A stretch of 64,000 bases of DNA from Corynebacterium sp. KPL1814 (GCF_000478175.1 NZ_KI515777.1:306270-370269), one strand, 5' to 3'. Shown: positions 55,444 through 63,765, numbered from the stretch's first letter. Program-made: numbers and translations. The notes: generated by a model not told the origin, from the letters alone.

Positions 55444-55632
55444 TTATTGGTTCCTTGACTCTTGGAACTTTTTGGCAGCAAGAAAAGTGCTGAAAGCGCC
55501 AATTAGCGCACACGCACCCGAGCTGATCAAAATTCCTGTTGAAGGATTAGATGTGGATATTGAAAAAGTGAATACCCCAACTCCAATCATCAGCGCAAAC
55601 AAAGCGGCGATTAGTATTGATAATTCGCGCAT
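55444..55632 (-). CDS. 62-residue two-helix membrane protein, possible immunity protein
   Basis: Starts MRELSILIAALFALMIGVGV, then a short loop (STSNPSTG) and a second helix (ILISSGACALIGAFSTFLAA) with a basic tail KKFQESRNQ. GAGGA lies just before the ATG. It follows the 208-residue secreted protein by 31 bases. Two-helix proteins of about 60 residues are frequent as bacteriocin immunity proteins; here the role is inferred from position alone. Confidence 0.6.
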   Translation of the reverse strand: MRELSILIAALFALMIGVGVFTFSISTSNPSTGILISSGACALIGAFSTFLAAKKFQESRNQ

Positions 55633-55663
55633 ATTTCCTCACAATCCTAGAAATTGGATCTCT

Positions 55664-56290
55664 TTACCCACGGCCGCTGCAGGCAGCAGCAGTTCCACCA
55701 ACGGTTCCAGCTATTGACGTAGCAGCGGCAACCGTTGCCAATGGCCCAACTGGCCCGGTTGCGGGGGCGGAAAGAATTCCTGCAGCTCCACCCGTCACTG
55801 CCCCGATAGACGTTAGAACGCCCGCAGCACAAGTAGCCGCTCCACGTTCCTGAGCGCCGCTGATTACAACCTTATTTTTAGGAACTGGTTTCTCAAATGT
55901 TCCGGTTATTTTACTTCCGGTCACTTTATAGTTGACTTTAACTGAAGATCCGTCAGTTAACAGAACATGAGAATTTAGATATAGTGACTCTCGTCCATTT
56001 TTATCTATTAGGGATAGCTTATCTCCTTTTTGCTTGATAGAAGCATTATAGACCTTCGCATCAAATCCACGGTCGGTGCCCTTTGTGATTTCAAAGACAG
56101 GGGATCCGTTTGTCTTAGCTTCTTCAATTTCCCTAGGGCTCAACAAACCCGTTAATGATTCAGAAGGTGACTTCTCTGCCACCGTATTGTTTTTAATACT
56201 TGCAGCTTCCTGTGCTGATGCTGTAGTTACACCCAAGGTAGAGGTCAGTAATATGCCAGCCAAAGCAGCTGCCGTCCTTGTCTTATTCAA
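55664..56290 (-). CDS. Secreted protein with a Gly/Ala-rich two-cysteine C-terminal domain, bacteriocin-like
   Basis: 208 residues from TTG 56290, chosen because AAGGAG lies 5 bases upstream and because it starts a good signal peptide (LNKTRTAAALAGILLTSTLG, cleavage after ASA at about 26). A polar middle domain follows (VFEITKGTDRGF, LIDKNGRESLYLNS, VNYKVTGSKITGTFEKPVP). The last about 55 residues, bounded by Cys154 and Cys204, are almost only Gly, Ala, Val, Thr and Ile (LTSIGAVTGGAAGILSAPAT), as in pore-forming bacteriocin cores released from a longer precursor. Low GC. No family is recognised with certainty; alternatives are a surface protein or toxin. Confidence 0.6.
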   Translation of the reverse strand: MNKTRTAAALAGILLTSTLGVTTASAQEAASIKNNTVAEKSPSESLTGLLSPREIEEAKTNGSPVFEITKGTDRGFDAKVYNASIKQKGDKLSLIDKNGRESLYLNSHVLLTDGSSVKVNYKVTGSKITGTFEKPVPKNKVVISGAQERGAATCAAGVLTSIGAVTGGAAGILSAPATGPVGPLATVAAATSIAGTVGGTAAACSGRG

Positions 56291-56387
56291 AGGGAACTCC
56301 TTAAGTAGATTGGATTGGAAGGACTCTCTTAGTGTAAGGCGCGATGGTGATATCCGCATTAGATATCGTCAAAATCATAGAAAATAT

Positions 56388-56418
56388 GGTGCTGTCGCCC
56401 GAACTTTGCAACAGCACC
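56388..56418. repeat. IS6 scar: two merged terminal repeats
   Basis: GGTGCT (56388-56393) is joined directly to a complete inverted end, GTCGCCCGAACTTTGCAACA plus GCACC (56394-56418). This is what remains when the interior of an element like the one at 54210 is deleted. It sits between the promoter side of the secreted-protein operon and the next gene. Confidence 0.8.
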
Positions 56419-56429
56419 CGAAACCCCCA

Positions 56430-56957
56430 ATGTTGATTACTGGTCTAGTTTTCGTGACATTTATAGCGGTCATCCCAGCTGGGGTCGAAATATTCGCTAC
56501 GCCTGGAGTGGTGAATGCCTCGTGGTGGAAGTTCTTAAAACTGACTATCGGTACCGTCTGCCAGGGTGCCGCAGGATGTATTGCGTGGAAAGCGGCAGAC
56601 CTTATTCCAACGCCTGCCGCTAAGAAAAACAGTACTGAGGATGGTGAAAGGATCAGCGTGACGGACATTGTGCATGAAGCCCAGGACACGCACCTGTGTA
56701 CGTTGTTTATTGGGGCGCACGGGGATACTGGAGACTACGAGTATGCACTCGACGCCGCCAACAGTGCCGCCAAGCACCTACGAGCAATACAAGCGGAGTT
56801 ACCTGCCACTTCCCCACTGGCCCGCGACGCCGGCACGCTCGCTCAGTTCGTACGCGCAGCACAACGGAATCTGTCTCAACAGAGGCCTGCAGATAATCCT
56901 GACGAGCTTCTAGACTTAGCCACCAGCCTCAAAGAAAGGCTGGAAAACGCGCAATAA
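56430..56957 (+). CDS. Membrane protein with helical cytoplasmic tail, possibly N-truncated
   Basis: 175 residues from ATG 56430. Two membrane helices (LITGLVFVTFIAVIPAGV and LKLTIGTVCQGAAGCIAW) precede a hydrophilic, helical C-terminal part (EYALDAANSAAKHLRAIQAE, ELLDLATSLKERLENAQ). No ribosome site is visible and the IS6 scar ends 11 bases upstream, so the native promoter and first codons may have been lost. Followed by two terminators. No family recognised. Confidence 0.5.
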   Translation: MLITGLVFVTFIAVIPAGVEIFATPGVVNASWWKFLKLTIGTVCQGAAGCIAWKAADLIPTPAAKKNSTEDGERISVTDIVHEAQDTHLCTLFIGAHGDTGDYEYALDAANSAAKHLRAIQAELPATSPLARDAGTLAQFVRAAQRNLSQQRPADNPDELLDLATSLKERLENAQ

Positions 56958-56965
56958 AGGAAACT

Positions 56966-57040
56966 CCCCTAGTGCTTCTCGTCGTTGGAAGCACTAGGGG
57001 AGAAGCCACCTACGGGGGTGCGGGAGTCGTGGCTTTTTTA
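56966..57040 (+). terminator. Two successive terminator hairpins
   Basis: First: CCCCTAGTGCTTC (56966-56978) and GAAGCACTAGGGG (56988-57000), a perfect 13-bp stem. Second: AAGCCAC (57003-57009) and GTGGCTT (57029-57035) followed by TTTTA. They insulate the partition cassette from upstream transcription. Confidence 0.85.
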
Positions 57041-57167
57041 TTTTCCTTCCGTCCGACTATGCGCCGGGGGAAGCGCGCTGCGGACACCCAAAACCATACC
57101 GCCTTACAGCGCGCCCGCAACCGGAGTATCCCTCGGCAAGTGGATAGCTTTAAATTTAAGAATGCGT

Positions 57168-57187
57168 ATATACACATATGTGTATAT
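57168..57187. promoter_or_regulatory. Perfect 20-bp palindrome upstream of parA
   Basis: ATATACACATATGTGTATAT reads the same on both strands. It lies 128 bases before parA. A related core recurs at 57254 and 58167, so it is a candidate ParB/RHH operator or centromere site. Confidence 0.7.
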
Positions 57188-57253
57188 CAGTACATGGGTA
57201 TAAAGTGATTTTCAGTTCAGCTCTCCACTTAACGAGTGTCATACGTATAGCAT

Positions 57254-57275
57254 GATATACACACATATGTATGTC
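57254..57275. promoter_or_regulatory. Second, imperfect ACATATGT palindrome upstream of parA
   Basis: GATATACACACATATGTATG centred on ACATATGT (57263-57270), 40 bases before parA. It shares the TATACAC...CATATG core of the first palindrome. Confidence 0.6.
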
Positions 57276-57314
57276 ACTACCCAGGTAAATCCTTCCTGAA
57301 TCTATTCTTTTTGT

Positions 57315-57911
57315 ATGACTCGAGTAATTTCCGTAATTCAGTCGAAGGGTGGTACGGGAAAGACCACACTTTCGGTAATGCTCGCAGAGGCAATTCGGAA
57401 GCTGGGCTATACGGTCGCAGTCGCAGACGGCGACCCCCAGCAATCTGCTACCCGATGGGCAACCAAAGTGAAGGATTTTCCATTTCCTATCGAATCTGTC
57501 CGCAGCTCAAGTGATTTCTCTGGAGTTGTCAGAAGGGGGAACAATCCGGATTTTCTTATAGTCGATACCCCTCCAGGTGGTTTATCTTTCATAACCGAAA
57601 GCGCCGAGGCTGCCGATTTAGTCCTTCTTCCAACTGGTGTTTCCCCGATGGATATTGATCGAACTCAGGTAACGCTTTCTTGGCTAATAGAAATGGGGAT
57701 ACCAACAGCAGTTGTTCTGGCGAATGTCGACAGGAGGGAAAAACTTCTAGATGAAGTCCATGCCGAGCTGGAGGGTGATGAGACTGCAGCGCTTGCTGAA
57801 ACAGTCATCCCGACTAGGGCGGCTACACGGCGTGTTTTCGGAACAAAGCCCAGCAGTACGAAGGTGTGGGATTCTTTGGCCCGAGAAGTAGTCGCAGCAT
57901 TTGAGGATTAA
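57315..57911 (+). CDS. parA: ParA-family partition ATPase
   Basis: 198 residues, the short plasmid type without an N-terminal DNA-binding domain. Deviant Walker A KGGTGKTT is at 11-18, Walker A' ADGDPQQSATRWA, and Walker B FLIVDTPPGG. The ATG has no Shine-Dalgarno and may be read as a leaderless message. It precedes the RHH gene by 7 bases. Segregates plasmid copies together with that protein and the nearby palindromes. Confidence 0.93.
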   Translation: MTRVISVIQSKGGTGKTTLSVMLAEAIRKLGYTVAVADGDPQQSATRWATKVKDFPFPIESVRSSSDFSGVVRRGNNPDFLIVDTPPGGLSFITESAEAADLVLLPTGVSPMDIDRTQVTLSWLIEMGIPTAVVLANVDRREKLLDEVHAELEGDETAALAETVIPTRAATRRVFGTKPSSTKVWDSLAREVVAAFED

Positions 57912-57918
57912 GGGGTAG

Positions 57919-58158
57919 ATGATGGCAATTCCAAAGGTTAAGAATAAGGCGCGAGAAGAATCGTCTGGAAATAGGTTGGAGAGCTCGCCTTCAACAAAGA
58001 TGTTCGCTCAAGCTAATGATAAAGCGACACGACTTCAGTTGTACGTCCGTGATCGACAATTGATTAAAGAGCTCAAGCTCGCCGCAGTGGAAGAAGAGAA
58101 GAGCATCTCCCAGCTTTTTGAAGAGTGGGCAACACGATGGCTCGAGGAAAGAAGCTGA
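57919..58158 (+). CDS. Small RHH protein, ParB-type partner of ParA
   Basis: 79 residues. A flexible, basic N-terminus (about 40 residues) and a C-terminal ribbon-helix-helix fold: strand TRLQLYV, then helices RDRQLIKELKLAAVEEE and ISQLFEEWATRWLEE. AAGGGG precedes the ATG pair at 57919/57922. Position directly behind parA and the flanking palindromes fit a type Ib partition system in which this protein binds the centromere and represses the operon. Confidence 0.8.
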   Translation: MMAIPKVKNKAREESSGNRLESSPSTKMFAQANDKATRLQLYVRDRQLIKELKLAAVEEEKSISQLFEEWATRWLEERS

Positions 58159-58166
58159 TTGCCCGG

Positions 58167-58208
58167 TGTATATACCTACATACGCACATGTGTATGTAGG
58201 TATATACA
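58167..58208. repeat. Perfect 17-bp inverted repeat after the par operon
   Basis: TGTATATACCTACATAC (58167-58183) and GTATGTAGGTATATACA (58192-58208) around GCACATGT. Contains the same TATAC and ACATGT elements as the upstream palindromes. It sits between the convergent RHH and relaxase genes and may serve as a centromere site, a bidirectional terminator or both. Confidence 0.8.
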
Positions 58209-58241
58209 CATGCATCTCTAGAGCTTTGACCTCACTGTTTT

Positions 58242-61200
58242 CTAAAGCTCTGGGCCCTGTTCTTCTTCAAGATCGTCGGTGGGGGCTTGTCCCTCGTTGT
58301 CGTGGTTGTTGCTGTGGGTAGTGATGATGTGCGGTGCGTCGTCTAGTCCGAGACTTGCGATAAAGTCCATGCTTGCTTGTGCGCCGGGGTGGAGCTTCGG
58401 TTCTGGGGTGGTCTCAGGTGCTGGTGGTTCTTCCTCCACCTCGTTGTAGGAGGTATCTGGCTCGTCATAGTCAGTGTTGTCCGGTTCGTAAGCAGCGGCG
58501 ATGGTATCTGCCATCATCTCGCGGACTGCCTCTTGAGCAGGTTCATCTATGCCAAGGCGGCGTAGTTCGTAGGTGCGTTGTGCGGCCAGCAGGTTTACTT
58601 CATCAGCGATATAGCCTGCATGGTCGGCAACATCGTGAGGGATTTCTTCTGCACGCAAGCGCGTAGCAATATCAGCACGGTCGGCGAAGTCCATTTTCTC
58701 GCGGCGAATGGTATCGAGGCGCTGTTGCAGTCTATCGGTGTGCTCGCTGTCGTGGTGTTCGGCTTCGCGCAGGCGTTTGTCCCATTCTTCTTGATCGTCG
58801 GCACGGTAGCAGATTTCCTCCCACAGACCTGACTCCGGCAGGTTAGCGCCGGTATCTTCAATGGCCTGCTGGGCACGCTTGCGCTGCTGTTGGGCCATAT
58901 CAAGGCGCGTGTGCGCCTGGTCTATGCGCTGTTGGTAGGTGCCATAGCCCACGGCGTCGTGGTCGTAGGCTTGGTCTGCAACCGGGCGGGTGTAGTCCTC
59001 TGCCAGTAGGCGCTGGTGCTCAATGTCTGCCAGGGCAGCTTCTTCTTCACGAAGGGCCGCACTGTGGTCTGCCATAGCCTGCTCATAGGCGCGAATACGC
59101 GCAGCATCAAGTGCTATCTGCTGATAGTTAGCCTTTACCTCGTTGACAGCGGCATTCTTGTCTTCGTGGAGGCGAGTAGTAATACTTGCTTCCTGCCAAG
59201 TAAGAGACTCAACTTTCGAGCGCGCAAAGCGTGCGTGCTCTGCCAGCACAGACTGGTTAAGCCGGTTGAGGTTGTGTTCTTGACCTGTAAGGCGGGTGGT
59301 CTCCGCGCGGTCGTAAGGGTTGTGGGTGCGAAGCCAGGTATCGAGTTCCATGTCCGCATGCCTGGAGATAGGTGGTAGTTGGTTGCGTTTGCCCGTATCA
59401 AGCTGGCGGAGCTGTTCATCTAGGCGGTAGCGGATAAGCCGTGCCGGATCATGAGCATTGTCAATATCGCGGGTAGCCGAGTCCATGACGGTACGCGGGT
59501 CAATGCCTGCATCAATAAGCTGTGCCCAGCCATAGCAAATAGGTGCGACACCGTCGTCGCTGGCTTCAATCTTTCTAGCAAGATCACCGGGCAGGGTGTC
59601 GATCCAGTCGGGTAGGTAGGCGTCGATGAAGTCGTTGGTGGCTTCGTCTTTGCCCATAAGCCACAGGCCCATGATGCGATCGGGTGAGGTTTGCTCGTCT
59701 ACGACGTCGGCGATGACCTCGCGTGCAGCCTTCGGGCTGTTATCGCGTGAGATTGCCTTATTAAAGACGTCCCTAGCACTCGGGGCGTGGTCTATTCCTT
59801 GGTAGTGGTAGTGGCCTTCTTCGGCAAGTTCATCTAGCTGGTGTTCGGTGACCGCATAGATGTGGTTGACGATTTTTCCTCGGGTGAGTGCAACATACAG
59901 CCCTGCCCTATCGACGTGGTGGTCGATGACGGCGCGGGTGCAGTCCACGGTGCTGCCCTGGGCGCGGTGGACGGTAGCGGCGTAGCCTAGCTGCACATTG
60001 CCTCGTACGTAGTCTGCTGGAAGGCACAGCGCCTCGCCGGTGGTTTGGTTGCGGGCGGTGATACTTCCGTCATCGGCAATGGCAGTAACGGTAAGCAGCG
60101 TGCCGTTGTTAATACGGGTACTGGTAGCAGTCTCATCGTCGTAGAAAGTCTGGTTTTTACGCGCCAGAATCGTATCGCCTACGCCTGCTTTTTCGCCTCT
60201 AGAAAGCTGGGCTTCCACGGTGGTGTCAACAACGCTGTGAGCGATGTAGTGGGCGCGGATTGTCTCGTTGAGTTCTGCCACATCGCGGTTGGTAGCAGCA
60301 ATAAGAAGACTGGTTTTACCGCTAGAAATATCTGCCAGGTAGTCTGCTGCGGCCTTATCCAGCATGTCGCCGCGTGCGCCGCCATTGACCCAACCACGCT
60401 CTAGATAGAAGTCGAAAGTAGACGAATCTCCTTCACGCAAGCGCAAGCTGGTAGCAGATTGCTCACTATCTCCGCCGAAGCGTACGACTTCGGATAGTTG
60501 GTTATCGGTGCGGTCTGCGGCGTTGACCATAGCGCCGAAAAGTCCGCCGTTTTCGACCGCGCCGAGCTGTTTATGGTCGCCGATAAAGCGCACGACTGCG
60601 CCTGCCTCTTCGGCAATTTCTAACAGTGACCCGATGTTAGGAGTAGAGGCCATGCCGGCCTCGTCAACGATTATCATATCGCCTGCGTTAATGGATACCG
60701 GAAGGTCTTTAAGACTATGGCCGGGCTTTGTCGGGTGGTTACCGCGCCAGGTGTAGGTGAGTTTGTCGATGGTAAAAGCGTCAAAGCCTAAGTCTTTCGA
60801 CAACACCTCTGCCGCCTGAGCAGACGGGGCCAAGCCAATCACGTTGCGGCCTTCATTGGCCCACACGTTGGCAACCAGACGCATAGATGCGGTCTTGCCG
60901 GTACCTGCCGGGCCTACGCCGGTAGCGGCCAGTGTGCCGCAGGTAAGGAGGTAGCGCGCCATGGATTCCTGCCCTGTGTTAAGGCGGAACTCAGCCTCTG
61001 CTTCGTGCTCTTCTAGTGCTGTATCAATCGCTGCAGACGGTGCGAATGCAGCCACCGGCTCGTTGAGTGCGCCCAGTGCTTTGTCTTCGGTATCGAGAAT
61101 GTCCTGGGTGGTATAAAGCTCACTATCAGCGCGGGTATCGCGGGCTTTACCTGCCGCGTTTTTGAGTGCTTCGGGTAGTTCCAGGACGTCAAAATCGTTC

Positions 61201-62675
61201 AAGGAAATGGCCTTATCGCGCACAATTGCTTCCACCACAGTGGCGTGGATAAGGTCGCGCTCGGCAAGTGAGGCGAAGCGATAGCCCTGGAGTTTTCCGC
61301 CCGCCGCAGTAGCTACATGCGAGGCGCGAAAGTAAGAGCGACGCCTGGTAACTGTGTCTAAAACCTCGTCAATAAGACCCGGAAGGTGTTCCTCTGCGTG
61401 AAAGATTGGACGCTCATCGCGGCCAGAATCTGCGGCAAGTTGGTTGATTGCAGCGAGTTCTTCTGCCCCAGTATCGCGGGCAGAAACTTCCGCTTTCCAG
61501 CCTGCTCGAAGCTCTGTGAGGCTTTCTGGTTCACGCTTCGCGTCACGGGTTTCCAAGATAGCTTGCTGCCACAAACGACCCACCTCAACCGAGTTAGGGG
61601 TTGCGCCACGCTCGGCAACAAACTCTTCCACCAGTCGCTTGTAGACCGGCTGTGCGCCGCGTCGACGCTTAGAAAACGACTCCATCAGCGAGGCGGAAAT
61701 ACCGTCGATTTCCCACGTGGGTTCCTTATTTGCCCCGTGGTCACAGGCGGTGAATGTGTAGCCCATCTCGTTAGAAAGCAGGGTGTTCAAGATGGAGTCA
61801 TAGCGGTGAGAAATAGCCTGAGCCTGCTTATGTAGTGCCTTGGAATCAAGCGATAGCCAACGTCCATCTTCGGCTTGAACCTTGTTGGATACCAGCACGT
61901 GCGAGTGCAGATCAGGGTCTCCTGCGCGCGTATCGTAGTGCTTAAACTCGGACGCAATAACACCTTTTGTCTTGATTTGTTCGCGCCCTTGCTTGCCAGA
62001 GCGAGTGAAGATCACGTTGTCTTCTGCCCACGCTATAGCCTCACTCACGGCCTGGTGATGAAGCGCCTCAATACGCCGCGCGGTCTTCTCATCGGACAAC
62101 GCCCACGCCACCGACACGGACTTAGCGGGCGAAAACGTCAGGTCAAAACCTGAGACAGACTGACGCACATTGTCTTTTAATCCGTTGACCCAGTTGACGA
62201 CTTCCCGGCCCGATTGCGGCTCGACTCCGTGTTCTTCAATGAAGAACTCCCGGCCAATATCCTGGACTAACTCGGCTCGCTCCTGCTTGCTCATCAACGT
62301 GCCAGTTGTCTGCCTATGGCGGCGTTCCGCGTCACGTAAAGCGACCAAAACCGGGACATCATTCGTGAAGTTAGCAAACGGACGACCCAGCTGGACGTCC
62401 TTGATTTTCTGCCCCTCGGACATCTTCATATCCGCATCTGGGTGCAGACCTTCGCCGTACAATGCGGCCATTTGAGACTCGGTAACTTCCCCACCTTGGG
62501 CGACCGTTTCGGTGTTCAAACCGGCCAACCCAGCACCTAGCCAACGACCTGTCGGGGTTCCTTTCGCGTCGTAATACTTCGACAAACTTGGCGCGTCTGT
62601 CGGCCCATCATTGGTAGCCACAGAGCGCAACAGGTACTCATAACCTGTTCCGCTGTTGACTACGCGCAGGGTCAT
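58242..62675 (-). CDS. MobF-family relaxase-helicase (TrwC/TraA type)
   Basis: 1477 residues from the second of two adjacent ATGs, with AGGG 6 bases upstream. Relaxase domain: N-terminal tyrosines in VVNSGTGYEYLLRSV (Tyr12/Tyr14), then the metal-binding histidines in DPDLHSHVLVSNKV (about 253-266). Helicase part: Walker A GVGPAGTGKTAS (about 586-597), Walker B MIIVDEAGMAS, IGDHKQLGAVENGGL, and the late motif TVHRAQGSTVD with YVALTRGK. A long coiled C-terminus follows. It would nick oriT, stay bound to the 5' end and unwind DNA for transfer. No mating-pair genes or coupling ATPase are present in the window, so only mobilisation can be claimed. Confidence 0.95.
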   Translation of the reverse strand: MTLRVVNSGTGYEYLLRSVATNDGPTDAPSLSKYYDAKGTPTGRWLGAGLAGLNTETVAQGGEVTESQMAALYGEGLHPDADMKMSEGQKIKDVQLGRPFANFTNDVPVLVALRDAERRHRQTTGTLMSKQERAELVQDIGREFFIEEHGVEPQSGREVVNWVNGLKDNVRQSVSGFDLTFSPAKSVSVAWALSDEKTARRIEALHHQAVSEAIAWAEDNVIFTRSGKQGREQIKTKGVIASEFKHYDTRAGDPDLHSHVLVSNKVQAEDGRWLSLDSKALHKQAQAISHRYDSILNTLLSNEMGYTFTACDHGANKEPTWEIDGISASLMESFSKRRRGAQPVYKRLVEEFVAERGATPNSVEVGRLWQQAILETRDAKREPESLTELRAGWKAEVSARDTGAEELAAINQLAADSGRDERPIFHAEEHLPGLIDEVLDTVTRRRSYFRASHVATAAGGKLQGYRFASLAERDLIHATVVEAIVRDKAISLNDFDVLELPEALKNAAGKARDTRADSELYTTQDILDTEDKALGALNEPVAAFAPSAAIDTALEEHEAEAEFRLNTGQESMARYLLTCGTLAATGVGPAGTGKTASMRLVANVWANEGRNVIGLAPSAQAAEVLSKDLGFDAFTIDKLTYTWRGNHPTKPGHSLKDLPVSINAGDMIIVDEAGMASTPNIGSLLEIAEEAGAVVRFIGDHKQLGAVENGGLFGAMVNAADRTDNQLSEVVRFGGDSEQSATSLRLREGDSSTFDFYLERGWVNGGARGDMLDKAAADYLADISSGKTSLLIAATNRDVAELNETIRAHYIAHSVVDTTVEAQLSRGEKAGVGDTILARKNQTFYDDETATSTRINNGTLLTVTAIADDGSITARNQTTGEALCLPADYVRGNVQLGYAATVHRAQGSTVDCTRAVIDHHVDRAGLYVALTRGKIVNHIYAVTEHQLDELAEEGHYHYQGIDHAPSARDVFNKAISRDNSPKAAREVIADVVDEQTSPDRIMGLWLMGKDEATNDFIDAYLPDWIDTLPGDLARKIEASDDGVAPICYGWAQLIDAGIDPRTVMDSATRDIDNAHDPARLIRYRLDEQLRQLDTGKRNQLPPISRHADMELDTWLRTHNPYDRAETTRLTGQEHNLNRLNQSVLAEHARFARSKVESLTWQEASITTRLHEDKNAAVNEVKANYQQIALDAARIRAYEQAMADHSAALREEEAALADIEHQRLLAEDYTRPVADQAYDHDAVGYGTYQQRIDQAHTRLDMAQQQRKRAQQAIEDTGANLPESGLWEEICYRADDQEEWDKRLREAEHHDSEHTDRLQQRLDTIRREKMDFADRADIATRLRAEEIPHDVADHAGYIADEVNLLAAQRTYELRRLGIDEPAQEAVREMMADTIAAAYEPDNTDYDEPDTSYNEVEEEPPAPETTPEPKLHPGAQASMDFIASLGLDDAPHIITTHSNNHDNEGQAPTDDLEEEQGPEL

Positions 62676-62709
62676 CATGCGCCCTAGTCTAGCAGCCAAA
62701 ACCCGATTA

Positions 62710-62755
62710 ACACTAAGAGTGCCAATAGTGTGTTGTGGAAAGGGCGCTCGCGCCC
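62710..62755. other. Candidate origin of transfer
   Basis: Directly upstream of the relaxase. ACACTA (62710-62715) and TAGTGT (62726-62731) form a hairpin followed by GTTGTGG; GGGCGC/GCGCCC (62742-62755) forms a second. MobF nick sites typically lie just 3' of such a repeat. No nick consensus could be verified by eye. Confidence 0.45.
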
Positions 62756-62885
62756 GCCGTGACAGGCCTACAGCGCTGTCGAAAGCCTGCAGGGATAGTC
62801 CACTGCTTGCTTCCGATTACGCCGAACTTCCCGCGTGGTGTTTGTGTCAGGAGCGGGGCGGTGTGTTCGCTGGCATTGTGGGTTT

Positions 62886-63281
62886 ATGGTTACCGCAAGT
62901 AGAAGTTTGAAGAAGCGTCAGGAACTGCGTCAGCATCTCGAAGAAGGACAGCGTAAGCTGCGCGACCGGAAAAAGAGCACCAACTCGTTGCTCAGCCTTA
63001 TTGATCAGCGAGACGAGTTGAACGGAAAGATTGGTGAAGTCTCACAGTCCATTATCGACCTAGGCGAAGCTAAGGAATTTGTGCGCGAGCTCGTCGGTAT
63101 GAGCCAGCGAGATTTCAACGCAATGCTCAAGACTGCTAAGGAGTCTTCTCCTAGTGTGAACGATTCGCCTAGAGAAGACGAGTCGCATACTGGCGACAGT
63201 GAGTGCCAGGACGATGACGAAGCCGCCAGCGCCCTCAGTGGCGCTGACGGCGATGGTGACCATGACAATGGTGGCCAGTAG
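62886..63281 (+). CDS. Coiled-coil protein divergent from the relaxase, possible mobilisation accessory protein
   Basis: 131 residues from ATG 62886 (MVTASRSLKKRQELRQHLEE); the ATG lacks a Shine-Dalgarno. Basic coiled N-terminal half (EEGQRKLRDRKKSTNSLLSL), middle part (GEAKEFVRELVGMSQRDFNA), and a very acidic, Ser/Asp-rich tail. Shape and position resemble MobC-like accessory proteins that help the relaxase at oriT, but no conserved motif proves it. Confidence 0.55.
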   Translation: MVTASRSLKKRQELRQHLEEGQRKLRDRKKSTNSLLSLIDQRDELNGKIGEVSQSIIDLGEAKEFVRELVGMSQRDFNAMLKTAKESSPSVNDSPREDESHTGDSECQDDDEAASALSGADGDGDHDNGGQ

Positions 63282-63322
63282 TCAGTAGAGACAAAGACAG
63301 TCTTCGGCATTGGTGACAGCGA

Positions 63323-63676
63323 CTACTGCTGTTCGTTCGGGTCGTAGTACTCGCCGGGGTTGGCGGGCGCGTCTTCATACGTGTTGGAGTATGGCGAGTC
63401 GTTGGTCTCGTCCGTGGCGCGCTCGTAGTGGTCGGCCATGGAGCCAATCATCACGCCGACGAAGGTAAGGAAGTACCAGATGATCACCCAGGCGATCACT
63501 CCACCGATGGCTCTGATGATTCCTGCCACCAGTCCTGCGCGCCGTATCTGGGCAATGAGCATCCAGGCTGGTATGGCGATGAGTGCTAGCTGCCGGGCAC
63601 GTGGTTGGTGATTCGATAAAGGGCAGTGCGTCCATGGGGTTGTCCTTCCTCCCTCTCTTTGGTGCGTGCTACCCAT
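63323..63676 (-). CDS. Small membrane protein; start uncertain
   Basis: Up to 117 residues ending with two membrane helices (QLALIAIPAWMLIAQIRR, AIGGVIAWVIIWYFLTFVGV) and an acidic tail (SNTYEDAPANPGEYYDPNEQ). The best ribosome site (GGGAGG) precedes ATG 63635, but that ATG is in another frame; a one-base change near 63620 would join it to the membrane frame (MDALP + LSNHQPRARQ). So either the start is 63676 without a ribosome site or the gene carries a frameshift. Confidence 0.45.
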   Translation of the reverse strand: MGSTHQREGGRTTPWTHCPLSNHQPRARQLALIAIPAWMLIAQIRRAGLVAGIIRAIGGVIAWVIIWYFLTFVGVMIGSMADHYERATDETNDSPYSNTYEDAPANPGEYYDPNEQQ

Positions 63677-63722
63677 GGTGCCATTGAAGAGTTTTGAAAA
63701 GACTCCACCAGTCTCGCAGAGA

Positions 63723-63737
63723 GTAAACATTGTTTAC
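63723..63737. promoter_or_regulatory. GTAAAC-ATT-GTTTAC palindrome, likely RHH operator
   Basis: 15-bp palindrome 28 bases before the RHH start codon, between two divergent genes. One base differs from the copy at 53971. RHH regulators typically bind such sites to repress themselves. Confidence 0.6.
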
Positions 63738-63765
63738 CATTGCTGCCAAAGAGAGGATCCTGCAC

